DNA of 64,000 nucleotides from Pseudogemmobacter humi (GTDB lineage: Bacteria > Pseudomonadota > Alphaproteobacteria > Rhodobacterales > Rhodobacteraceae), in the NCBI RefSeq assembly GCF_900609055.1, contig NZ_UXAW01000118.1, positions 1-64,000 on the forward strand, read 5' to 3'. Positions within the stretch are counted from its first letter, which is position 1. Each line of letters starts with the position of its first letter. The notes beneath the pieces are model-generated. The model was not told the DNA's origin, searched no databases, and saw only the letters and a list, made by a program, of their open reading frames with translations. A program made the position numbers and the translations under genes. Of this stretch, positions 1-7,387 are shown one piece after another.

Positions 1-327
1 TCGCTGATCCGCGCGGCGGCCAGCCTCGGGGCCAGCCCTTCGACCACCTTCTTCCGGGTGATCATGCCGCTGATCCTGCCGGGGGTGATCTCGGGGGCGC
101 TGTTCGCCTTCGTCACCTCTTTCGACGAGGTGGTGGCGGTTCTGTTCATCGCCGGCCCCGAGCAGCAGACCATCCCGCGGCAGATGTGGAACGGCATCCG
201 CGAGCAGATCAGCCCGGCGATCCTCGCGGTGGCGACGATCCTCGTGGTGATCTCGATCGCGCTGCTGACCACCATCGAGCTGCTGCGCCGCCGCTCCGAC
301 CGCCTGCGCGGCGTGACCGGCCGCTGA
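1..327 (+). CDS. ABC transporter permease, PotC-like, 3' end only
   Basis: This reading frame is open from the first base, so the gene starts outside the window; 108 C-terminal residues are visible. It opens inside the EAA loop that contacts the ATPase (RAAASLGASPSTTFFRVI, then PLILPGVISG), followed by two hydrophobic segments and a basic tail (RRRSDRLRG). The sequence FVTSFDEVVAVLFIAGP is typical of inner-membrane permeases of spermidine/putrescine-type importers (PotC/PotI). Its ATPase, partner permease and binding protein must lie upstream. A hairpin cluster follows directly after the stop. The family assignment is firm; the substrate is not visible. Confidence 0.88.
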   Translation, partial: SLIRAAASLGASPSTTFFRVIMPLILPGVISGALFAFVTSFDEVVAVLFIAGPEQQTIPRQMWNGIREQISPAILAVATILVVISIALLTTIELLRRRSDRLRGVTGR

Positions 328-331
328 CCCG

Positions 332-444
332 CCGGTTTCTTCAAAGAAACCGGTCCGGACCCTTCAAAGGGTCCGGCCCGGAGTTTTTGAAAACTCCGGG
401 CGCCACGGTCAGGGCAGGATCTGCAACCACAGCCAGATCCTGCC
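332..444. repeat. Run of four inverted repeats (terminator-like / repeat element)
   Basis: Four hairpins follow each other with almost no spacing: stems 332-341/344-353 (CCGGTTTCTT), 355-364/367-376 (CCGGACCCTT), 377-387/390-400 (CCCGGAGTTTT) and 413-423/434-444 (GGCAGGATCTG, 10-nt loop). The first two share the loop core CTTCAAAG and the CCGG ends although their stems differ, which looks like a repeat family and not a single terminator. It sits 5 bp after the permease stop, so it may also end that transcript. Confidence 0.7.
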
Positions 445-707
445 CCCCGCTTCCGGGATCTCTGGCCATTGCGAGCAGGCTGCGCAGCGGGCGATCCTTT
501 CGGTCAGCCGTTCCTGCGCCCTTGCATCCCCGCAGACCGTCCTGACCTGCACGGACGCGCTCGCGCGGCCCAGAGATCGAGGGGCGTTCGGCTCTGCCCC
601 CCAATCCCGTTCTTCACGCGATCCCGTCTGGTCTTTCTACCGTCAGAAACCAGGCTGTGCGATCCGGACCCGCCCGCCTTCCATGTCCCTTTCGACTGAG
701 CCGCGGC
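445..707. other. Non-coding stretch with no recognised feature
   Basis: Between the hairpin cluster and the toxin-antitoxin promoter I see no reading frame with convincing codon use, start site or protein motif. Short open frames on both strands have arginine/proline-rich translations typical of GC-rich shadow frames. The base composition is more mixed than in the flanking genes. Confidence 0.5.
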
Positions 708-752
708 TTGAAACAGCGGGCGACAGATGTCATATTCATTACGACACATGAC
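708..752 (+). promoter_or_regulatory. Promoter and candidate autoregulatory operator of the Xre/RES operon
   Basis: TTGAAA at 708-713 and CATATT at 731-736 are separated by 17 bp, a readable sigma-70-type promoter. An inverted repeat, GTCAT (729-733) and ATGAC (748-752), overlaps the -10 element. Xre-type antitoxins commonly repress their own operon, so this is the obvious place for the antitoxin to bind; that binding is inference. Confidence 0.55.
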
Positions 753-765
753 GCCGGAGGCTTGC

Positions 766-1236
766 ATGACCCGGATCGCCCCGATCGAACACGACATTGC
801 CCGGACCTACGCCCTGCTTGGCGGGAAGACCACGATCCGCAAGCCGGTGCGCAACAGCCTTGAGGCGCATGATGTGCTGATGGGCGGCCTGCCCTCGCTC
901 GCCCTCCTGCATCTGACCCGGGAAGTCGGCATCCTCGCCACGGAAAGCGCCCTCGACAAGGCCATCGGCATCAGCCTGCGCACCCTGCAACGGCGCAGAA
1001 AGGACGGCGGCGAGACCACCCTGAGCGTGGAACAAAGCAACCGCACCTGGAAATTCGCGGAAATCCTCGGCCGGGCGACCGAGATCTTCGGATCGAAGGA
1101 AGAGGCCGAGGCCTGGATGAACCGTCCGGCCATCGGGCTGGACCAGCGGCGCCCGATCGACCTGATGGCCACCGCGGTCGGGGTAGAGGCCGTCGAGGAC
1201 TACCTGACCCGGATCGATTACGGGGTCTATGCATGA
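766..1236 (+). CDS. Xre/MbcA/ParS-family antitoxin of a RES toxin pair
   Basis: A 156-residue cytoplasmic protein predicted to neutralise the RES toxin encoded immediately downstream and to repress the operon. The N-terminal half carries a helix-turn-helix-like stretch (ALDKAIGISLRTLQRRRKDG). The C-terminal half has the conserved toxin-binding motif region (ATEIFGSKEEAEAWMNRPAIGLDQRRPIDLMATAVGVEAVEDYLTRIDYGVYA); the LxxxxPxxLL-type pattern of the family is recognisable in AIGLDQRRPIDLM. The ATG at 766 is chosen because GGAGG lies five bases before it; in-frame ATGs at 727 and 748 lack such a site. Its stop overlaps the start of the toxin gene in an ATGA-type junction, so the two are translationally coupled. 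Confidence 0.88.
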   Translation: MTRIAPIEHDIARTYALLGGKTTIRKPVRNSLEAHDVLMGGLPSLALLHLTREVGILATESALDKAIGISLRTLQRRRKDGGETTLSVEQSNRTWKFAEILGRATEIFGSKEEAEAWMNRPAIGLDQRRPIDLMATAVGVEAVEDYLTRIDYGVYA

Positions 1237-1745
1237 TCCCATTGCCGCCGCCGCTCGGAACCGGGGAGCTCCGGTTCTGGCGGCTCGACGCCGCCCGCCA
1301 TGCCGGGACATGGCAGAGCGGCGAGGGCAGTTTCCAGGTCGGCGGACGCTGGAACAGTCCGGGCATACGGGCGATCTATACCTCGCTCGATCCGGCGACG
1401 GCCACGCTGGAGGTCGCGGTCCATAAGGGTTTCCGGGTGCTCGACACGCAGCCACATGTGCTGACCTCCGCGCGGATCGTGGATCCTGCGATGGTCCATG
1501 TGGTGATGCCCGACGATATACCGAACCCGAACTGGCTGGCCCCCTGCACGCCAAATTCCAACCAGCAGGCCTTTGGCGATGACCTCATCGCGCAGCATCG
1601 CTTCGTGCTGATCCCGAGCGCGGTCTCGGCGCACAGCTGGAATCTGATCTTCGACGCCACGACATCAGGCGATGATTTCGACGACATGTCGCAGGAACGC
1701 TTCGCGCTTGATCCGCGCCTTCAGGCCGGACAGGTTCCGGCTTGA
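1233..1745 (+). CDS. RES-domain toxin
   Basis: A 170-residue protein of the RES family, whose characterised members stop growth by degrading or ADP-ribosyl-transferring with NAD+. Family landmarks are present in order: an Arg in LRFWRL, the GGRWNSPG turn followed by IYTSLDPATATLEV with the conserved Glu, and a late Ser in LIPSAVSAHSWNLIFD. Length is normal for the family. It starts inside the antitoxin stop codon. The open catalytic positions give no sign of inactivation. Whether it depletes NAD+ or modifies a target cannot be read from sequence. Confidence 0.88.
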   Translation: MIPLPPPLGTGELRFWRLDAARHAGTWQSGEGSFQVGGRWNSPGIRAIYTSLDPATATLEVAVHKGFRVLDTQPHVLTSARIVDPAMVHVVMPDDIPNPNWLAPCTPNSNQQAFGDDLIAQHRFVLIPSAVSAHSWNLIFDATTSGDDFDDMSQERFALDPRLQAGQVPA

Positions 1746-1766
1746 CCGGGGCAGAGGGATAGCCTG

Positions 1767-2396
1767 GTGATCCCGAGGGGCCTGAAGGCCGAAGTGATCG
1801 ACACTCGGACCCGCGACATCATGACCGCCATCGGCGTGACCCTGCCAGAGGGCATGGTCGAGGAAGTCTCGCTCTTCCCGCGGCAGATCAGGCGTCAGGC
1901 CGAGCGATCCGGCAAACGGCTGCCGGAGACCCTCATCCCGAGGAACACAGGCAACGGAGCCAGCTTGCCGCCGGACTTCCGGTCCCGTCCGGCGGAGGCT
2001 GATGGCTCGGTGCGGCCCCCGGCACATGTGGCCGCGGGCTCGGGGCCGACCTTGCCGCGCCGGAGCGCTGCCTTGTCGGAGTGGCCGGTCGGGGAGAAGG
2101 CGGGACTATTGGGCGTAAGGTGTACAGGTGCCATTCACCCAATCGTCATAGGCGCACCACGCCCAGACATTCTGCCAGCCGCCCTGGCTGCCGCAGGACA
2201 TCGCCAGCGCGGTTCCCTGCCAGCCACCGGCGGCGATCACCTCGGTGCCATGCCCGTTGGTAAAGCAGCCGCCGCCGACGGTCTTGAAATCGACGATCAC
2301 CTTATAGCCGCAGTTGTTGAACATTCTGCCTGTGTTCGCATCCAGGTCGACGCAGGCCATGGCCATGTGAGACGACGCCGAATACAGCGTCAGTGA
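1767..2396 (+). pseudogene. Unrecognised ORF, probably the 5' part of a decayed gene
   Basis: A GTG start at 1767 preceded by AGAGGGA lies 21 bp after the toxin stop. The first 60 or so codons have strong G/C third-position bias and a protein-like sequence (EVIDTRTRDIMTAIGVTLPEGMVEEVSLFPRQIRRQAERSGKRLPETLIP). After about position 1950 the composition turns proline/arginine-rich and the frame runs into the oppositely oriented small secreted-protein gene, so only the first part looks like real coding sequence. I do not recognise the family. It could be a third, truncated gene of the toxin-antitoxin operon. Confidence 0.3.
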
Positions 2397-2423
2397 GGCA
2401 AGGGGTCCGAGCAATCCACGCAT
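2106..2423 (-). CDS. Small secreted Cys-rich protein of unknown function
   Basis: A 105-residue protein whose first 20 or so residues (MRGLLGPLASLTLYSASSHMA) form a short signal-peptide-like segment. The mature part carries six Cys (in MACVD, NNCGYK, GGGCF, MSCGS, WCAY and GTCTP) plus many Gly and Trp, which suggests a small disulfide-bonded periplasmic or secreted fold. The ATG at 2423 is chosen because it begins the signal peptide; the frame extends further upstream without a good start. A near-perfect 16-bp palindrome lies 85-100 bp upstream and has a twin in front of the neighbouring LuxR gene, so the two are probably co-regulated. I do not recognise the family. Confidence 0.6.
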   Translation of the reverse strand: MRGLLGPLASLTLYSASSHMAMACVDLDANTGRMFNNCGYKVIVDFKTVGGGCFTNGHGTEVIAAGGWQGTALAMSCGSQGGWQNVWAWCAYDDWVNGTCTPYAQ

Positions 2424-2507
2424 TTTTCCACCAGGGGTTCCATCGCCGGACGCGGCAGGATTGCAGCTCCGGTGCACCATGAGGTAGCGGATGGGACCGC
2501 CGTGTCG

Positions 2508-2523
2508 TGACCCGTTTGGGTCA
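2508..2523. promoter_or_regulatory. Operator-like palindrome TGACCCgtttGGGTCA (copy 1)
   Basis: The 16-mer TGACCCGTTTGGGTCA is an inverted repeat with 6-bp arms. It overlaps the stop codon of the LuxR gene and lies upstream of the small secreted-protein gene. The second copy at 3689-3704 differs only in the central bases. Confidence 0.55.
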
Positions 2524-3627
2524 TGTCCCGGGTGGGGGCGGCGTGCCTTTGGTCAGCACCGCCAGCGTGACAAGCAGATCCGATTGGCGGGAATGGCCCG
2601 ATTTGCTCAGCACCCGCTTGATCTGGTTGCGGATGGTTTCCAGGCTCCTGCCGCTTTCGGCCGCGATCTGATTGGCCGAAAGCCCGAGCGACAGCTTTTT
2701 GGCGATGACGGCCTCGGACGGTGTCAGATCGAACAGGGCCTGAAGCAGGCTGTCGGGCGGCCCGCTGCGATCGGTGGCGCGGGTCAGGACCAGAATCGCA
2801 GCCGCACGCGAAAACAGATCCCGCGCATCGCGGCAGACCGGAAGGACATGCAGGATGGCCGGCCCGCCGGTTTTGGTGATGGGAATGGACCGGACGGATG
2901 TGCCGTGCCGGGTGGCGCGAAGAGCCTCGACGAGCAGCGCCTGCGCAACGCCGTCCTGTAAGGCAAGCCGATCCCTGAAGCGGGTGGTCCATACCTGGCT
3001 CTCCGCCTCGAAGCCCGGGTTGGTCAGCAAAAGCTCTCCGGAAAGGCTGACGGCGGCGGCGGGAATCCCGACGCGGGACAGGGTTTCGACCGCCGTGCGG
3101 GCCTTTTCAAAGGCGATGCGCGAGGCGACCAGCGCCGCGCGGGCGATATGGGGCCGCAACAGATCCATCCGGGCGATCAGCGCCGGGGCCGTGGGGGCGC
3201 CCTGGAACCGCCCCTCGCAATGCAGGATGATTTCATCGCCGGTGGGCATGGGGATCACGGTTGCTATGCCCTGCCCCAGGCCGCGCGGGATCAGATAGTC
3301 GCTGAACATCGGCTCTTTTACGATCTCCTCTTGCGAGAAGACATCGCTGTCGGCCACGAACCCGCTGCGGCCAAGGGCGATCAGCCGTCTGAGACGTTCG
3401 TTCTGGGCGGAGAAGGTCAGGAAATACTCCGTTGCCTCTTGCATGAACATCGGGGTCGAGGCGGTCATCTTCAGCCCGTCGGTGCTGCGCGCGATCAGGA
3501 TGCTGCCAAGGCTTTGCGACAGGGTTGCGAGCTTGTCGAGGGCGGCGGGCCAGAACTCAGGCAGAACCGCCGCCTCATAGATGAGGTCGATCAGTTCTTC
3601 GGCAGAATCCGGGGAAACGCTTTTCAT
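2521..3627 (-). CDS. LuxR-type transcriptional regulator
   Basis: A 368-residue cytoplasmic regulator. The C-terminal ~60 residues are a GerE/LuxR helix-turn-helix (LTPSEAVIAKKLSLGLSANQIAAESGRSLETIRNQIKRVLSKSGHSRQSDLL), with the usual TxxE...A..L..G.s..qIA...g.S..TVR..l pattern. The first ~300 residues have no receiver Asp triad and no clear autoinducer-binding motif, resembling the large uncharacterised N-terminal halves of LuxR solo regulators in Rhodobacterales. The start at 3627 begins the family-like text MKSVSPDSAEELIDLIYEAA; an in-frame ATG at 3696 would fall inside the palindrome. It is divergent from the binding-protein fusion gene, and the palindromes at 2508 and 3689 are candidate binding sites for it. 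Confidence 0.85.
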   Translation of the reverse strand: MKSVSPDSAEELIDLIYEAAVLPEFWPAALDKLATLSQSLGSILIARSTDGLKMTASTPMFMQEATEYFLTFSAQNERLRRLIALGRSGFVADSDVFSQEEIVKEPMFSDYLIPRGLGQGIATVIPMPTGDEIILHCEGRFQGAPTAPALIARMDLLRPHIARAALVASRIAFEKARTAVETLSRVGIPAAAVSLSGELLLTNPGFEAESQVWTTRFRDRLALQDGVAQALLVEALRATRHGTSVRSIPITKTGGPAILHVLPVCRDARDLFSRAAAILVLTRATDRSGPPDSLLQALFDLTPSEAVIAKKLSLGLSANQIAAESGRSLETIRNQIKRVLSKSGHSRQSDLLVTLAVLTKGTPPPPGT

Positions 3628-3688
3628 GGAGCCCTGGTGGGAAGCGGATTGGGTTGCGCCGGCAGAAATCAATTCCGGCAGGTTGGCA

Positions 3689-3704
3689 TGACCCATATGG
3701 GTCA
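3689..3704. promoter_or_regulatory. Operator-like perfect palindrome TGACCCATATGGGTCA (copy 2)
   Basis: A perfect 16-bp palindrome in the divergent interval between the LuxR gene (62 bp before its start) and the fusion gene (112 bp before its start). It shares both TGACCC/GGGTCA arms with the copy at 2508-2523. Confidence 0.65.
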
Positions 3705-3815
3705 CGCAATAGCCGGATCGGCGGCCCATGGTGCTGTCTGCGGTTGCTCCGGATCGGCGGTCGACGCTGAAGGGAGAGGGGCGGCCCGGCGCAGGCATCA
3801 CAAGGGGAGGACGCG

Positions 3816-5465
3816 ATGCACACAGAACCATTTCCATGCTCCACAACCCTGCGCCGTCGGTATGCCGGGCTTGCGGGGCTGGCCGCCCTGGTGCTGCTGG
3901 CCAGCGCGCAGCCCAATGCCGCGCAGGGGCTGTTGTCGGTCAGCGTGGGAGAGGATGGCAAGGTCCGCGCGGATGTGGGGACTGATGGTCCGGGCAGCCG
4001 CAGGACCCTTTCGGAGGCCGAGGCCCGGCGGGTGGCCACCGTCCAGCGCATGCTGGCCCGGCTGGGCTATCTGAGCGAGGCGGCGATAACGCGGGAAATA
4101 GACCGTGACACGCAGGATGCGGTGGATGCCTTTGTCAAGGTGGCCAGGCTGAACAACCCCGACATTCTGTCGGAACAGTTCCTGCGGGCGCTGTTTCTGG
4201 CGGTCTGGGCGAAAGACAACTGGAGTTCGGGTCAGGCCGACGGGCTGGACCTTGTGGTCGATCCCAAAATGGTGCGCCAGGCCCAGATCGCGCTGCGCGA
4301 CCTGGGCTATGCGCCGGGACCAAGCGACGGCGTTTTCGGCCCCGGCACCTTCACCGCCATCGAGGTCTTTCAGGAAGATCGGGACATGCGGGTCGACGGC
4401 CTTCTGACGACGAATATCTACGAAGCGGTCATGCGCGCCTCCTCCAACCGCGACATCGACTACAAGGGCGAAGTGCGGGTCCTGAACTGGAACGATTACA
4501 TCAACCCTGAAACCCTGATGCAGTTCGAACGCGAGACCGGTCTGCGTGTGACCTATGAGGTTTTCGGTTCGCTGGAAGAGGCCGACACGCTGATGGCTTC
4601 GGCCAGGAAACCCTATGACCTGCTCATGCGGCCGGGGCTGGGCATCCGCGACATGGTCGATCAGGACCTGGTGCAGTCGATCGACACGGCGGCGCTGCGG
4701 AACTTCGAGGAAATCGATCCGGTGATCAACACCATCACCACGAACTGGGATCCGTCCAACACCTATGCGGTGCCCTATATGTGGGGGACGATGGGCATCG
4801 TCATGGACCGGGCCAAGGTGAAGGAGCGGTTGGGCAAAGAGGTCTGGAGCTGGGATCTGCTGCTGGATGTGAAATACGCCCGCAAGCTGGCCGATTGCGG
4901 CATTCTGGTGGTCGATGCCCCCAATGACGTTCTGACGGCCATGGTGGGCGCGGTGGGCAAGCCCCAGAGCGATCTGAACGACGACTCCCTGGCCGGTCTC
5001 GAATCCAGGCTGACTGCAACCGCGCCTTATTTCGAGGTGGTGGATTCCGAGCGGTTCATCGACAAGGTGGCCAAGCATGAGGCCTGCGTGGCCGTGGGCT
5101 ATTCCGGCGATGCGATGCAGGCGCTGAGCCAGGCCGACGGCAAGGCGACGGCGCTGAATTTCTTCATCCCGGATGAGGGCTCGATCATCTGGTTCGATTA
5201 TTTCATGCTGTCACAAAAGGCCAAAGGGGTGGACGAGGCACTGAAGTTCCTCGATTTTCTGCTCAAGCCCGAAGTGGCGGCGCAGAATACCAACTATGTG
5301 CAATATGCCAATGCGGTGAAGGCTTCGGGTCCGTTCATCGACGAGGATCTGCTGAAAAACCCGGCGCTTTATCCGCCTGAATCGGTGATGAAGCAGCTCG
5401 GTGTCGTGAATCCCGTCACGCCGCAGCTTCAGCGCAGGATCGACCAGCTTTGGGGCGATCTCTGA
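3816..5465 (+). CDS. Peptidoglycan-binding domains fused to a PotF/PotD-like periplasmic binding protein
   Basis: A 549-residue exported protein. Residues 1-37 form a signal peptide (basic start, then LAGLAALVLLASAQPNAAQG). Residues ~72-115 (VATVQRMLARLGYL...DAVDAFVKV) and ~152-206 (VRQAQIALRDLGYAPGPSDGVFGPGTFTAIEVFQ) are two PG_binding_1-like repeats, the second with the canonical LG..pG..DG.fGp.T..Ai..FQ pattern. From ~219 to the end it is a polyamine-type binding protein (GEVRVLNWNDYINPETLMQFERETGLRVTYEVF...GTMGIVMDRAKV...FFIPDEGSIIWFDYFMLS). A strong GGGGAGGA site precedes the ATG at 3816. No permease or ATPase lies beside it, so wall anchoring or sensing is as likely as import. The domain fusion is the oddity here. 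Confidence 0.82.
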   Translation: MHTEPFPCSTTLRRRYAGLAGLAALVLLASAQPNAAQGLLSVSVGEDGKVRADVGTDGPGSRRTLSEAEARRVATVQRMLARLGYLSEAAITREIDRDTQDAVDAFVKVARLNNPDILSEQFLRALFLAVWAKDNWSSGQADGLDLVVDPKMVRQAQIALRDLGYAPGPSDGVFGPGTFTAIEVFQEDRDMRVDGLLTTNIYEAVMRASSNRDIDYKGEVRVLNWNDYINPETLMQFERETGLRVTYEVFGSLEEADTLMASARKPYDLLMRPGLGIRDMVDQDLVQSIDTAALRNFEEIDPVINTITTNWDPSNTYAVPYMWGTMGIVMDRAKVKERLGKEVWSWDLLLDVKYARKLADCGILVVDAPNDVLTAMVGAVGKPQSDLNDDSLAGLESRLTATAPYFEVVDSERFIDKVAKHEACVAVGYSGDAMQALSQADGKATALNFFIPDEGSIIWFDYFMLSQKAKGVDEALKFLDFLLKPEVAAQNTNYVQYANAVKASGPFIDEDLLKNPALYPPESVMKQLGVVNPVTPQLQRRIDQLWGDL

Positions 5466-5561
5466 GGACAGATGCAGGGCAGTCCAGCCTGCAGCGATAC
5501 GACTTGCAGCAGGTCGATTGACCGTGATGCCGACTATAACCAATAACTTCAATCAGGTCAG

Positions 5562-5762
5562 ATGATCATGAGAAAAGCGATCCTGATGCTTGTCGGATGC
5601 CTGGCAAGCGGATGCACCGGTCCCGAACAGCAAGCGGTGTTGGACACGATGAATACCCTGGCGCAGGCGATGGCGAGCACGCCGAACTATACGCCCTCCG
5701 GCACGGGTTCGGCGGGTTCCCCCTGCGATCAGGCGCCCGGCGCCGGTTATATTTGCCGATGA
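5562..5762 (+). CDS. Small lipoprotein
   Basis: A 66-residue protein with a lipoprotein signal sequence ending in the lipobox LASGC (Cys near residue 19), so it should be lipid-anchored and face the periplasm. The mature part is short, Ser/Thr/Pro/Gly-rich with two further Cys near the end (SPCDQAPGAGYICR). It follows the peptidoglycan-binding fusion gene by 96 bp on the same strand and may be co-expressed. An ATG at 5568 is an equally good start. No family recognised. Confidence 0.6.
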   Translation: MIMRKAILMLVGCLASGCTGPEQQAVLDTMNTLAQAMASTPNYTPSGTGSAGSPCDQAPGAGYICR

Positions 5763-5766
5763 CCGG

Positions 5767-5993
5767 TCTCTGTTGAACAAATCCGGTGGCGGGTTCACCT
5801 CGTGCATCCGGCGTGACAGCCGGCTAGCATGAGCAGACCGACACTTCCGCGCTACACGACCCGGAACTGGCCCAGCTACAATCAGGACAGCCATTGCCTT
5901 GCGGCGCAGTGCATCGACCCGCAGAGGGGCAGCCTCTCGCTGTCATGCCGCTATGAAACCGGGAGCCCGGTCACCGTGCTCTTCGCAGGATGA
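5767..5993 (+). pseudogene. Remnant of an IS5-like element: left end plus 5' piece of its transposase
   Basis: The left-end text (CTCTGTTGAACAAATC, then TTCACCTCGTG) is followed at 5829 by ATGAGCAGACC and a 54-codon frame reading MSRPTLPRYTTRNWPSYNQ, the N-terminus of IS5-family (IS427-group) transposases. Its reading changes to unrelated residues before the stop at 5991, so the gene is truncated and internally rearranged. The same element end recurs in the same orientation at 13823-13965. Confidence 0.6.
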
Positions 5994-6031
5994 CCGGCGC
6001 GCGCTCGGACGTTGCGACCGATCACGGACCG

Positions 6032-7384
6032 TCAGCCGCTCATCGCGGCCCCTGCCGCCGGAAGCACCGTGCCGGGGAGGGAAACTTCCGCGCTCAGCCC
6101 GCCCTCCGGCCGGTTTCGCAGGCTCAGCCTGCCACCATGATTGACCACGATATCGCGCGCGATCGTCAGACCCAGACCGAGGCCGCCGGTCTCCCGACAG
6201 CGGCTCTCTTCCCCGCGCACGAAGGCCTCCATCACGGTATCGAGCCGGTCCTCCGCGATCCCGGGTCCGGCATCCCTTACCGTAAAGGTCACACAATCAC
6301 CCTGCCGCGTCAGGCTTACTTCGGCATTGCCGGCATAACGAAGGGCATTGTCGACAAGATTGCTGAACGCGCGACGGAGGGAGACCGGCTGCACCTCCAG
6401 GAGGATCGGCGCGCCGGCGGCGAAATCCAGAGCCCGCTCGGCACAGATCTGGCCCGCCATCTGCATGAGGTCGGTGACGCGGCGCGCTTCGGCATTCGCG
6501 GTATCGCGGGAGAAGTTCAGAATATCCTCGACCATCACCGACATCTCTTCCAGCGTCTCGATCATCGGTTCGCGCTGCGTTTCATCCTCCATCACCTCCG
6601 CACGAATGCGCAGGCAGGTGATCGGCGTACGCAGATCATGCCCGATCGAGGCCAGCAACCGGCGCCGGTCTGATTCAAACTCGGAAATCTGACGCTGCAT
6701 CGTGTTGAAGGCGACGGCGGCCTCACGAATTTCCTGCGGTCCGGTTTCGATCAGCCGGACCGAATGATCCCCCCGACCGGCGGCCAGCGAGGCTATCGCA
6801 AGCCGCTTCAGCGGTTTGGTCATCTGCTGGAGGATGCGCAACCCAACCAGCAAAGCGGTCGCGAGCGAGGCAAAGAGCGGCACGAAAAACGCCCATTTCT
6901 GCCCCCAGACCGTCGAAGGCGCCAGAGGGTATACCAGCGAATTGAGCCATTCGCCCTTTCGCACCCCCTCTCCGATCCGCACCGAAATGATCATAAGTGT
7001 CGGGCCGCGTTCATGAACCGCGGCAAGCGGATTACCGGGGATCACCCGGATATCGTGCCCCGGCAAGGCTTGCATTATCTCATGGGCGACCTCATTGATC
7101 TGCGGCGCGCCGTCAGATCCGACCGGCCCCGCATCAATGCTGAATCGCGTATAGCCGGTGGTAGAACGGCTGAGGATCGCAGCCCCGGTTTCACGATCAC
7201 TTTCCTCAATGGATTCGACCAGCGCCACCAGCCTGCCCATATCGCGCTGCATCCGGATTGCAGCATCGAAGGCCGTGCCCTCGCGCGCCAGCAGAAAAGC
7301 AGCAGCGAGGTTGCAAAACAGCAGCGAGGCAATCAGCAGCAACGCAAAACGCCCATGAATGCTTTCGGTGAAAAACCTGAACAT
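6032..7384 (-). CDS. Sensor histidine kinase (PfeS-like)
   Basis: A 450-residue inner-membrane kinase. Transmembrane segments at ~12-33 and ~164-185 bracket a periplasmic sensor region of about 130 residues. A HAMP linker follows, then the HisKA box SIGHDLRTPI with the phospho-acceptor His249, the N box NLVDNALRY, and G boxes DAGPGIAED and GGLGLGLTIA. All ATP-binding motifs are intact. It lies three bases after the response regulator gene in the same direction, and both diverge from a FepA/PfeA-like receptor. This is the arrangement of partners known for PfeR/PfeS in Pseudomonas, so sensing a ferric catechol siderophore in the periplasm is the likely role; the ligand is inference. Confidence 0.85.
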   Translation of the reverse strand: MFRFFTESIHGRFALLLIASLLFCNLAAAFLLAREGTAFDAAIRMQRDMGRLVALVESIEESDRETGAAILSRSTTGYTRFSIDAGPVGSDGAPQINEVAHEIMQALPGHDIRVIPGNPLAAVHERGPTLMIISVRIGEGVRKGEWLNSLVYPLAPSTVWGQKWAFFVPLFASLATALLVGLRILQQMTKPLKRLAIASLAAGRGDHSVRLIETGPQEIREAAVAFNTMQRQISEFESDRRRLLASIGHDLRTPITCLRIRAEVMEDETQREPMIETLEEMSVMVEDILNFSRDTANAEARRVTDLMQMAGQICAERALDFAAGAPILLEVQPVSLRRAFSNLVDNALRYAGNAEVSLTRQGDCVTFTVRDAGPGIAEDRLDTVMEAFVRGEESRCRETGGLGLGLTIARDIVVNHGGRLSLRNRPEGGLSAEVSLPGTVLPAAGAAMSG

Positions 7385-7387
7385 GCG

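Noticed and set aside
332-444. CRISPR array
   Set aside because: The hairpins differ in sequence, lie end to end and have no spacers.
739-1554. 271-residue minus-strand open frame across the antitoxin and toxin genes
   Set aside because: Arg/Pro/Gly-rich shadow of two well-supported plus-strand genes; no motif, no ribosome site.
5829-5993. Intact small gene of 54 codons
   Set aside because: Its N-terminus matches IS5-family transposases and then loses similarity; it is part of an element end repeated at 13823, so a transposase remnant is more likely.
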